A program made the position numbers and the translations under genes. From assembly GCA_030605285.1 (NCBI GenBank), contig JAUWIQ010000164.1:1-5520 (forward strand): DNA of 5,520 nt, read 5' to 3'. This DNA comes from Planctomycetota bacterium (GTDB lineage: Bacteria; Planctomycetota; Planctomycetia; Pirellulales; UBA7805). Numbering within the stretch: the first letter of the stretch is position 1; the number at the start of each line of letters is the position of its first letter. This document shows positions 1 through 5,520 of the stretch, one piece after another. The notes beneath the pieces were generated by a model. The model ran no database searches, was not told the origin of the DNA, and saw only the letters and a list, made by a program, of their open reading frames with translations.

Positions 1-747
1 AACGGAGATAATCAGGGCAGCGGATTCCTGACAGCAATGGATCGCGAAACCGGGGAAATGGTTTGGCGGATTGATCGTACGGATAACTCGAGCTTTTGTA
101 CTCCTGTCATTACCAAAATTGATGGCGTCGATCAACTATTGCTTAGCGGCCACAACGAAGTCTCTAGTTACAATCCCGCCAATGGCCACTTGCGCTGGAA
201 ATCCAGGGGTCCTGCGGCAACCACCGCCAATACGATAGGTTGGCATCAAGGAGTGGTCTTTGCGAGCGGGGGTTGGCCAGAACAGAATCTGATGGCGGTA
301 CGGGCCGATGGCAGTGGCGAGATCGTCTGGGAAAAGGGGATTAAGGCCTATGTCCCCTCGCCACTCGTGATCAACGATCGCCTGATTGTGACTCAGGACG
401 CTAATATTGTGCGTTGTTACGACCCTCAAACCGGTCAGGAATTATGGACGGAGCGCCTGGGACGCCGAGGTTATTCTGCCTCGCCCACTGCGGTGGGTGA
501 TATTGTCTACCTCCCTGACGAGACCGGGAATGTCCATGTGTTTCGCGCCGGGGACAAGTTCGAGGCCATTGCCAGCAACAAGTTGCCCGGGGATGGGATG
601 GCCAGTCCTGTGATTTGCGATTCACGGATCTACCTACGCACCTCGAGCCACTTATATTGCATTGCGGAGGCGGAGATCAGGGGGGCGTCGATTTTTGGAG
701 ATGCCGATCCGAAAAATCAAGGTAGCGGTCCCAGTCGTAGCCGGTAA
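1..747 (+). CDS. PQQ-like beta-propeller repeat protein, 3' part (5' end outside window)
   Basis: The reading frame is open from base 1 to a TAA at 745-747, giving 248 visible residues. No true start is in view, because the first ATG (37) lies inside a propeller repeat. Repeats of the PQQ/BamB-like type are visible as an aromatic or small residue, then D/N-x-x-x-G-x-x-x-W: around residues 14-22 (DRETGEMVW), 58-66 (NPANGHLRW), 99-110 and 141-149 (DPQTGQELW), with a last strand near 209-221 (RIYLRTSSHLYCI). Such proteins form seven- or eight-bladed propellers, usually periplasmic or outer-membrane associated, as scaffolds or quinoprotein-like enzymes. No catalytic residues can be assigned here, so the substrate is unknown. 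Homologues commonly end just after the LYCI-type strand. Here about 27 low-complexity polar residues follow, most of them encoded over the convergent esterase gene. The family call is strong; the function is not determined. Confidence 0.88.
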   Translation, partial: NGDNQGSGFLTAMDRETGEMVWRIDRTDNSSFCTPVITKIDGVDQLLLSGHNEVSSYNPANGHLRWKSRGPAATTANTIGWHQGVVFASGGWPEQNLMAVRADGSGEIVWEKGIKAYVPSPLVINDRLIVTQDANIVRCYDPQTGQELWTERLGRRGYSASPTAVGDIVYLPDETGNVHVFRAGDKFEAIASNKLPGDGMASPVICDSRIYLRTSSHLYCIAEAEIRGASIFGDADPKNQGSGPSRSR

Positions 748-2014
748 TATCGTGCCCCCCACTGCGGACATGGTAGCCGATCGTCCCCTGCACGGGAAAA
801 TCTTTTTGTGGCATCGTGGCGACCGGGAGGCCTTCTGTGCCCAAAAGACGATAGACGGGATCCGCACCTAGCGCGGCAAGAAATTCACCCTTCGGATCTG
901 CCCAGCGATCCTCCGCAGCACTGGCGATGTAGACAGGCCGAGGGGCGATGAGAGAGATCAGCATATGCTGATCGATCGGGAGCGCCTGTTCCTTGTTGTC
1001 ATATTTTTTAAAATTACCACAAAACCAGTGCGGAAAACTCTTGTTGATCGCAGCCACCGTTTCTCCAAAGCGGCGACGGCTGAGGGCCGCTCCACCGCAC
1101 CCGGAATTGTTCGAGATCACCACTGCAAATCGCGGATCCTGCGCGCCGGCCCAGAGGGCGGTTTTTCCCAGTCGCGAGTGCCCCAATACGACAATACGCG
1201 TTGCGTCGATCTGTTCCTCTGTTTCAAAATAATCCATCGCCCGACTCAATCCCCAACTCCAAGCCCCGATCGTCTGCCACTGGTCCGCTCTTGGCTTGGT
1301 CTGTCCGGGACGAAAAAATAGTGGCTGGATACCATTGGCAAAACCATCGTCGAAGTCCGGGTCCAAATCTCCGCAATGGGCAGTGGCCACTCCGTATCCG
1401 CGGGCTAGGATTTTTCCAATCGGCCACCGCGATGCTTTGACGCCTCGCGATTCTTTTTGCGCATGGTGATCTACGATCCCTTCGTCGACACCCCCATGCG
1501 TCCAACTAGTGGTTATCGCTATTTCCGGATCTGGGTGTACGGTTTGATTCCCCATGAAATTCAAACCGACAAACAGCGGCACAGGACCACTGGAGTTGAG
1601 CGGAAGATAGACAAGGAGATTTAGAGCGGGCCCGCTTTCTCCATCGCCAAAACGGACCGTAACCTGTTTGCGGTGGGCCAAACCGTCCAACGCCCCTGTC
1701 TTCTCTTCGGTAACCGTAATCGTACTTTTTGGCAGCTCCTCCGGAGACCTTCCATAGACTTGGTCCTCGAAGAGTTGCAGGATTTCACCGCGGCGTTTTT
1801 CCCACCAGGCGGCCGGGCTATCGACATTCTTGCCGTTGGAAAAAATCAGCGGGTTAGGAAGTTCGTAACGGGGCACCTGCAATTCGTCGTAATTTTGCCC
1901 TGTTGCGGTGGAAATGGAGGATGTCATCAGCAAAACGAAAAAAAATTTGGACAAAAAAAATATAACCGCAACTTCTCGCAGAGCTTCCGAATCGTATAAC
2001 TTCATGTTATTCAT
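677..2014 (-). CDS. CE15-type glucuronoyl esterase-like alpha/beta hydrolase, exported
   Basis: This 445-residue protein resembles bacterial carbohydrate esterase family 15 proteins, often annotated as glucuronyl esterase or acetylxylan esterase. Characterised members cleave esters between lignin alcohols and (4-O-methyl)glucuronic acid on xylan. A hydrophobic stretch at residues 15-32, followed by STATG-Q near 35-40, looks like a signal peptide with a long n-region. The nucleophile motif is GHSRLGK with Ser280, against G-C-S-R-x-G-K in fungal enzymes. The histidine is His421 in SGGHD. The canonical acid 23 residues after the serine is Asn303 (in NNSGCGG), while Glu368/Asp369 in AAEDRWADP could supply the alternative acid described for bacterial members. 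Other family-like blocks are FPHWFCGNFKKY (327-338) and IAPRP (356-360). The start at 2014 is supported by AAGGG six bases upstream; Met4 is an alternative. The 3' end overlaps the convergent propeller gene. Family call strong; exact substrate inferred. Confidence 0.9.
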   Translation of the reverse strand: MNNMKLYDSEALREVAVIFFLSKFFFVLLMTSSISTATGQNYDELQVPRYELPNPLIFSNGKNVDSPAAWWEKRRGEILQLFEDQVYGRSPEELPKSTITVTEEKTGALDGLAHRKQVTVRFGDGESGPALNLLVYLPLNSSGPVPLFVGLNFMGNQTVHPDPEIAITTSWTHGGVDEGIVDHHAQKESRGVKASRWPIGKILARGYGVATAHCGDLDPDFDDGFANGIQPLFFRPGQTKPRADQWQTIGAWSWGLSRAMDYFETEEQIDATRIVVLGHSRLGKTALWAGAQDPRFAVVISNNSGCGGAALSRRRFGETVAAINKSFPHWFCGNFKKYDNKEQALPIDQHMLISLIAPRPVYIASAAEDRWADPKGEFLAALGADPVYRLLGTEGLPVATMPQKDFPVQGTIGYHVRSGGHDITGYDWDRYLDFSDRHLQKSTPP

Positions 2015-2189
2015 TATCTACCCTTGTTGTGATTCCAACAGGGGGTGGATCGCTCAGGGAACTCGTGGGTCTCTTGACGGCGGGCGACGATATCTTAATT
2101 TGATGTTTGCGTGTCAGGGCAATCGTCCAACTGGCAGTGCCCGACAGCGCGAGATGAATCAAAATCCAAAAAGCGTAATCGATACGCAT
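2007..2189 (-). CDS. Candidate 60-residue leader ORF overlapping the esterase start
   Basis: A minus-strand ORF starting with ATG at 2189-2187 encodes 60 residues and stops with TAA at 2009-2007, overlapping the esterase start by 8 nt (ATGAATAA). The N-terminal part is hydrophobic (residues 6-26, from AFWILIHLAL to SWTIAL), resembling one membrane segment or signal anchor. A basic, then Ser/Pro-rich tail follows. I recognise no family. The upstream sequence has no good Shine-Dalgarno, and the frame stays open further upstream only by running antisense to the phosphatase gene. The case for it rests on the overlap geometry and on the hairpin that its translating ribosomes would have to open. 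It may equally be a chance ORF in a leader region. Confidence 0.22.
   Translation of the reverse strand: MRIDYAFWILIHLALSGTASWTIALTRKHQIKISSPAVKRPTSSLSDPPPVGITTRVDNE
2021..2025 (-). promoter_or_regulatory. Ribosome binding site of the CE15 esterase gene
   Basis: On the minus strand AAGGG lies six bases before the ATG at 2014-2012. It favours Met1 over the in-frame Met4 start at 2005-2003. The same bases form part of the 3' arm of a predicted hairpin, so access to this site may be controlled. Confidence 0.6.
2021..2044 (-). promoter_or_regulatory. Hairpin that would mask the esterase ribosome binding site
   Basis: On the minus strand the leader reads CCC-C-TGTTG, a six-base loop GAATCA, then CAACA-A-GGG. 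This gives eight Watson-Crick pairs broken by a single C-A mismatch. The 3' arm contains the AAGGG Shine-Dalgarno sequence and ends six bases before the start codon. If it forms in the mRNA it should lower translation initiation of the esterase until it is opened by a ribosome, a protein or a temperature change. The pairing is seen directly; the regulatory role is inferred. On the plus strand the mismatch becomes a G-U pair, but there is no U-tract, so it is not a terminator for plus-strand transcription. Confidence 0.4.
2109..2150. other. Imperfect inverted repeat / 12-bp hairpin in the intergenic region
   Basis: The left arm GCG-TGTC-A-GGGCA (2109-2121) pairs with the right arm TGCCC-GACA-G-CGC (2138-2150). 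This gives twelve Watson-Crick pairs with single-base bulges at 2116 and 2147 and a 16-base loop. It lies about 95-135 bases upstream of the esterase ATG and about 150 bases upstream of the phosphatase start. It could be an RNA structure in either leader or an operator-like palindrome. There is no following U-tract on either strand, so an intrinsic terminator is unlikely. Confidence 0.35.
2173..2187. other. Short palindrome GCGTA-N5-TACGC
   Basis: Two perfect 5-bp arms are separated by five bases, with ATCGAT at the centre. It sits just upstream of, and touches, the ATG of the candidate leader ORF (2187-2189). The size suits a dimeric regulator site, but a 5-bp arm also occurs by chance, so this is only a recorded observation. 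Confidence 0.15.
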
Positions 2190-2221
2190 TGAACACCACG
2201 ATGAAGGCCGACTGGAAAGAC

Positions 2222-2238
2222 TCGAAGGAATACTTCGA
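2222..2238. other. Short palindrome TCGAAG-N5-CTTCGA
   Basis: Two perfect 6-bp arms flank the five bases GAATA, making a compact dyad 60 bases upstream of the phosphatase GTG start. It could be an operator or a small hairpin in the phosphatase leader. No known regulator site was recognised. Confidence 0.22.
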
Positions 2239-2287
2239 AGCCGCAAGTAGCTGATTCGGTATGCCGTCAACAGCGACTGGATTTCTT

Positions 2288-2293
2288 GAGGGG
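2288..2293 (+). promoter_or_regulatory. Ribosome binding site that selects the phosphatase start
   Basis: GAGGGG is centred about six bases upstream of the GTG at 2298 (GAGG ends at 2291). The longer alternative, TTG at 2286, overlaps this motif and has no Shine-Dalgarno of its own. The ATG at 2319 is too far away. The motif therefore supports GTG 2298 as the start. Confidence 0.55.
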
Positions 2294-2297
2294 AATT

Positions 2298-2825
2298 GTG
2301 CGGTACGCATTGATCCGAATGCTGTTTCTGCCCACGCTCGCCTGGAACGTATTGCTTGGCCGCATCCTCCGTATTCGGCATTGGTGGGATGCGGTTGACG
2401 ACCAGTTACTGATTGGAGCCCTACCATTTTCGTGGGATGTAAAACGGCTCGCCCAGGAAGGGGTTACGGGGGTGGTCAATATGTGCCTGGAATACGAGGG
2501 GCCCCGGAGAGCGTATGGGCAGCACGAAAGCAGTCAACTATGGCTACCCACAACCGATTTCACCCCCCCGTCACTTGAAGATGTCGAGCGTGGGGTCGCC
2601 TTTATCACCGCACAGCTTGAAAAAGGGGGAAAGATATATGTCCACTGCAAAGCGGGTCGCGGGCGCAGCGCTACGGTGATTGTCTGCTGGCTGATCCAAG
2701 CAAAAGGGTTTTCGCCTGAGCAGGCAGCGGCTTTTCTCACCCAGCGCCGGCCCCACGTGAATCAAGGGCTTGCAGAACGCAATGTGGTGCAGGCGTTCTA
2801 TCGAAACCGCAGGAATTCAAGCTGA
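2298..2825 (+). CDS. PTPMT1-like dual-specificity phosphatase, probable phosphatidylglycerophosphate phosphatase
   Basis: From GTG 2298 the protein has 175 residues; a TTG at 2286 in the same frame would add four. It carries the Cx5R phosphatase signature HCKAGRGRSAT (bases 2643-2675), with the nucleophile Cys at 2646-2648 and the phosphate-binding Arg at 2664-2666. The general-acid Asp lies in the LPTTDFTPP loop (Asp at 2556-2558). The N-terminal half follows mitochondrial PTPMT1 closely: a hydrophobic segment RMLFLPTLAW, then WWDAVDDQLLIGALP, then VVNMCLEYEGP, which matches PTPMT1's EEYE block. PTPMT1 dephosphorylates phosphatidylglycerophosphate to phosphatidylglycerol, and a PTPMT1-type enzyme with this activity is known from Rhodopirellula baltica. 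The hydrophobic N-terminus suggests inner-membrane association. The catalytic residues are intact. A protein-tyrosine phosphatase role is the main alternative. The gene stands alone between oppositely oriented neighbours. Confidence 0.85.
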   Translation: MRYALIRMLFLPTLAWNVLLGRILRIRHWWDAVDDQLLIGALPFSWDVKRLAQEGVTGVVNMCLEYEGPRRAYGQHESSQLWLPTTDFTPPSLEDVERGVAFITAQLEKGGKIYVHCKAGRGRSATVIVCWLIQAKGFSPEQAAAFLTQRRPHVNQGLAERNVVQAFYRNRRNSS

Positions 2826-2857
2826 TTGCCAGCCACAGTCACCTGCCCAGTGAAAAA

Positions 2858-5500
2858 TTAATTCTGCTGGCTTTGCAGTTGTTTGATCGTCTCGGCCAGC
2901 GTGTATTCCAGGTATTTGTCCATGGGCAACTTGGTCGCAGAAAGGGCAACTTCCATCGCCTTGGCAGTAGGCAAGAAACTGCAAGCACGCACCGCTTCGA
3001 GTCGCACGCGGGGATGCTCATCGATTGCCCGTTCCTTGAGGAGCGCAAGTGGATTGCTGAGGTTTGCTTGCCAATATCCGACCACTCGTGTCGCCGCCGC
3101 CCGTGCGCGATAATCGGGTGACATCAATAACTTTTCCAGCAGTCCTTCATTCACGACATGATGCTGTTGGTGGATCCAGAGGGCTTCGAGTAGATGGTGT
3201 TGATATTCTGGATCCTTGGGATCGAGTTCTGCAATCCATCGATCAATCGCCTGAATCACCTGATCACTGTCTCGGTCGCTCAATTCGATACGCGCCCGGT
3301 AGCGCACATAGTTTTCTCTTGATTTAAGAAAATCCAGCAACGATGCAATGGGCGCACCGGCTATTCGGGCCGGTTCGGACAATGGGCGACTCGGATAAGT
3401 AATTCGATAGACACGACCATGCTTATGATCACGACTCGGATCACGGATGTGGTGCTGCATGTGGCCAATGACCGGATTTTGCCAATCCGAAAAATAGATT
3501 GCGCCCTGCGGGCCAATCTCAAAATCGGTAGGGCGGAAGTTGCGATCTGGGGAACGCACAATATGTTCTGCGGGAATCCCCTCGAAACTGCTCTCTTTGT
3601 CCTGCAGCTTATATTGCAGAACTCCCTGAAAACCAATCACATTCGCGACTAGAAGATTTCCTTGGTTTTCTTCTGGAAAGTGTTTGCTCGAAACAATTAA
3701 CGTTCCGGGACAGGGTCGCGTGCGGACCTCGTAGAGATTTGGACACGGAGGGTCGTGGCTATGACGATCTGGATAATCAATGTGTCCAGAAAAAATTGTG
3801 TCGTGATAGGGATACGCATTGGTGCCATCGTGCATAAAACCCTGGCCCCAACGGTCGAACTCATGACCATGCGGATTTAAAAAATCGTAAGGAATATATC
3901 GCTGGACTTGATAGCTTCTTGGATCGAATCGCCAAACACAACCATTTTTGTTTCGTATCGGGCCATAGGGAGTTTCAATTTGGGTGCGATGAAAGATACC
4001 TTCTTGAAAATAGACTGCCCCGTCGGGACCGACTACAAAACTGTTCGCGGAATGGTGCGTGTCGCCTGAACTGAGTCCGTGTAGAATACGGATACGCTGG
4101 TCGGCAACATCATCTCCATCCGTATCCTTTAGAAAAAGAATATCGGGCACCATGGCAACAATCACACCCCCGCCCCAAAATTCAAAGCCGGTAGGATTGT
4201 GCAGCTTGTCTGCAAATGTCTTGCAACGATCTGCCTTGCCATCACCGTCTTGGTCTTCAAGAATTAGCAACTTGTCGTTCATCGCATCACCCGGCTTCCA
4301 GTGTGGATAACTATTCCACGTACCAACAAATAAGCGGCCCTTGGGATCAACGCTCATTTGTACTGGATTGATCAGGTCGGGAAATTCTTCTTCGGATGCA
4401 AACAGGTTGACCTGCATGCCATCGGCTACTTCCATTTTGTCAATTGCTTCCTCGCCACCCAGGTAAAGGTGCGCACCGTCGGGACCCTCACCGGGGGCGT
4501 TTGTTTTTACCTCGATGTGATCCGGTACTCCGCTGTCATCCACCGCCAGATCGTGACCCTGAGCCAGGGCCCAGATTCTCGGGTCGCGGTTTGCCGCCAT
4601 CGCCTCGAGTATCTCCATCTCGCGGTTCATCACCTCGCGATTACTTTGGCCAGCAATAAATTTCAGGTCCGCTCGCCCACCATGCACGTTGTATCCGTCA
4701 GTCGTCTGATAGCGGTGAAACCAGTAAAAGTTCTTATCGGTCACCGCTTCACGCAGTGCGGCAAGTCGCGCTTCGTCCTGGATCGGTATTCTTGCCGCGA
4801 AGAGGGCCTGCTCGATGATTTCAGCAACGCGACGATTGCCCGCCTCATTGAGATGGATCCCATTGATCGTGAGCGGGACCTTGGAGGCCTTAAAAGCCGC
4901 CAGGGTGGGCCCGAAAAGGTCCACAAACACAACCTTCTGTTGACGGGCCACCTCGGCCATGGCCTCGGTATACCGCTTGATTCGCTCGTTATTTTCTCTC
5001 CCATCAGGAAGATTAGGGTCCCCCAAATCTTCGTGCGCAATCGGCGAGAAGAGGACGATTTGCGGTGCCGCGTGGCCGTTGTATTGGTGTTGCCGTTTAT
5101 CGCTAATAAACTTTTTCAAATCGGCTTTGAACTTCTCGAGGCCCGCTTCACCTGCAAACGATTCATTAAAACCAAAAAAGGCGAAAATTACATCTGCTTG
5201 GGTCCGCTGCAACCATTCATCCTGGGATCCGAATCCGGTTACCCGCAATTGCTCGGTCAGTGCATCTGCGGAAAAACCCAGATTTCGAACTCTCAGCCGT
5301 TGCTGCGGAAACCGATTTTGCAACAATGTCTCCAGCCAGCCATCATGCTGCATTCTCTCGGCCAGGGTATTGCCTACGATCACAATCTGCTGATCGGGAG
5401 CGATCGTGAGTTGCGGATTCAAGGGCTCGTTGGCGCCTAGGCAAAAATCCAGAGCGCCAAGCAAGAGGCCGCTGGCAATCAAACTGCAAAACCACTTCAT
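2858..5500 (-). CDS. Exported SGNH-like / PVC-type dehydrogenase-like propeller / HEAT-repeat protein
   Basis: This 880-residue protein begins with a signal peptide (residues 1-23, hydrophobic core LIASGLLLGAL). An SGNH/GDSL-like domain (about 37-235) has GNTLAER at 43-49 in place of GDS, Gly75 in NLGFS, GFNE at 110-113 and NGIHLNEAG at 213-221. A linker (about 245-320) carries WFHRYQTTDGYNVHGGR. The region 325-706 resembles the 'membrane-bound dehydrogenase' propeller of Planctomycetes and Verrucomicrobia, distantly related to soluble PQQ glucose dehydrogenase. It has DQDGDGKAD (416-424) and DTDGDDVAD (459-467) as likely calcium loops, THHSANSF (481-488) and NPHGHEFD (542-549). Residues 714-875 form HEAT-like helices. 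There is no CxxCH, so the cytochrome c domain found at the end of many relatives is absent. Only a weak GGA precedes the ATG. It probably acts outside the cytoplasm; substrate unknown. Families are recognised with confidence, activity is not. Confidence 0.88.
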   Translation of the reverse strand: MKWFCSLIASGLLLGALDFCLGANEPLNPQLTIAPDQQIVIVGNTLAERMQHDGWLETLLQNRFPQQRLRVRNLGFSADALTEQLRVTGFGSQDEWLQRTQADVIFAFFGFNESFAGEAGLEKFKADLKKFISDKRQHQYNGHAAPQIVLFSPIAHEDLGDPNLPDGRENNERIKRYTEAMAEVARQQKVVFVDLFGPTLAAFKASKVPLTINGIHLNEAGNRRVAEIIEQALFAARIPIQDEARLAALREAVTDKNFYWFHRYQTTDGYNVHGGRADLKFIAGQSNREVMNREMEILEAMAANRDPRIWALAQGHDLAVDDSGVPDHIEVKTNAPGEGPDGAHLYLGGEEAIDKMEVADGMQVNLFASEEEFPDLINPVQMSVDPKGRLFVGTWNSYPHWKPGDAMNDKLLILEDQDGDGKADRCKTFADKLHNPTGFEFWGGGVIVAMVPDILFLKDTDGDDVADQRIRILHGLSSGDTHHSANSFVVGPDGAVYFQEGIFHRTQIETPYGPIRNKNGCVWRFDPRSYQVQRYIPYDFLNPHGHEFDRWGQGFMHDGTNAYPYHDTIFSGHIDYPDRHSHDPPCPNLYEVRTRPCPGTLIVSSKHFPEENQGNLLVANVIGFQGVLQYKLQDKESSFEGIPAEHIVRSPDRNFRPTDFEIGPQGAIYFSDWQNPVIGHMQHHIRDPSRDHKHGRVYRITYPSRPLSEPARIAGAPIASLLDFLKSRENYVRYRARIELSDRDSDQVIQAIDRWIAELDPKDPEYQHHLLEALWIHQQHHVVNEGLLEKLLMSPDYRARAAATRVVGYWQANLSNPLALLKERAIDEHPRVRLEAVRACSFLPTAKAMEVALSATKLPMDKYLEYTLAETIKQLQSQQN

Positions 5501-5520
5501 AGAAAATCCAATTTTTCCTG

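Larger units (their letters stand above)
2015..2297. promoter_or_regulatory. Divergent intergenic region between esterase and phosphatase genes
   Basis: This stretch must hold the start signals for the esterase (leftward) and probably the phosphatase (rightward), because the two genes diverge. I could not identify a convincing -35/-10 pair for either direction. It contains four inverted repeats: 2021-2044, 2109-2150, 2173-2187 and 2222-2238. It also contains the candidate 60-codon minus-strand ORF. The presence of promoters is inferred from gene orientation only. Confidence 0.5.

Noticed and set aside
961..990. GATCGGGAGCG repeated near 974 and near 5393, and the palindrome GCATATGC at 961-968
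   Set aside because: These are short matches inside unrelated coding sequence, with no flanking structure; chance is the simplest explanation.
965..1321. Plus-strand open frames antisense to the esterase gene
   Set aside because: They cover the conserved catalytic region of the esterase on the opposite strand and show no protein-family character.
2074..2101. TTGACG followed by an AT-rich TTAATT/TAATTT as a plus-strand promoter for the phosphatase
   Set aside because: The -35 match is good, but the -10 match is poor at any acceptable spacing, and it lies about 200 bases from the start codon.
2826..2871. Possible terminator between the convergent phosphatase and 880-residue genes (GCCAGC at 2828-2833, GCTGGC at 2866-2871)
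   Set aside because: The arms are only 6 bp with a 32-base loop, and no U-tract follows the stem on either strand. I see no supportable terminator in this 32-bp gap.
4358..5440. Long plus-strand open frame of 360 codons antisense to the 880-residue gene
   Set aside because: It has no recognisable domain, is rich in Cys/His/Arg as expected of an antisense shadow, and lies fully over a well-supported coding region on the other strand.
5429..5500. Lipoprotein signal in the 880-residue protein because of Cys20 in the signal region
   Set aside because: The residues before Cys20 (LDF) do not match a lipobox; ordinary signal peptidase cleavage near residues 23-24 fits better.

Overview
The window most likely comes from a planctomycete (Planctomycetota, probably a Pirellulaceae-like lineage). 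This rests on protein character: a very large secreted SGNH plus beta-propeller plus HEAT protein of the 'membrane-bound dehydrogenase' type that is typical of the PVC group, a CE15-type esterase, a PQQ-like propeller protein, and a PTPMT1-type dual-specificity phosphatase of the kind known from Rhodopirellula. No rRNA, tRNA, CRISPR array or mobile element is visible, and the species cannot be read from the sequence.

Layout: four main genes alternate in strand (+, -, +, -). (1) The 3' part of a PQQ-repeat beta-propeller gene (+, entering from the left edge to 747). (2) A CE15/glucuronoyl-esterase-like exported hydrolase (-, 2014 to 677), whose 3' end overlaps gene 1 tail to tail by 71 bp. (3) A divergent intergenic region of about 280 bp (2015-2297) with several inverted repeats and one candidate 60-codon leader ORF. 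(4) A PTPMT1-like lipid/dual-specificity phosphatase (+, preferred GTG start at 2298, to 2825). (5) After a 32-bp convergent gap, an 880-residue exported protein (-, 5500 to 2858) with an SGNH-like N-terminal domain, a propeller and C-terminal HEAT-like repeats.

Adjacent main genes never share a strand, so none can form an operon with its neighbour. Genes 2 and 5 look exported. CE15 enzymes cut glucuronoyl esters in plant-type polysaccharides, and the 880-residue protein belongs to a family often found in planctomycetes rich in glycan-degradation genes. The phosphatase probably belongs to phosphatidylglycerol synthesis at the membrane and looks unrelated to its neighbours.

No clearly new multi-gene system is present. 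The most interesting local signal is just upstream of the esterase gene. Its Shine-Dalgarno sequence lies in the 3' arm of a strong hairpin, and a small candidate ORF ends 8 nt inside the esterase start (ATGAATAA overlap), which is the geometry expected for translational coupling. The esterase and the SGNH domain also both deviate at canonical catalytic positions.
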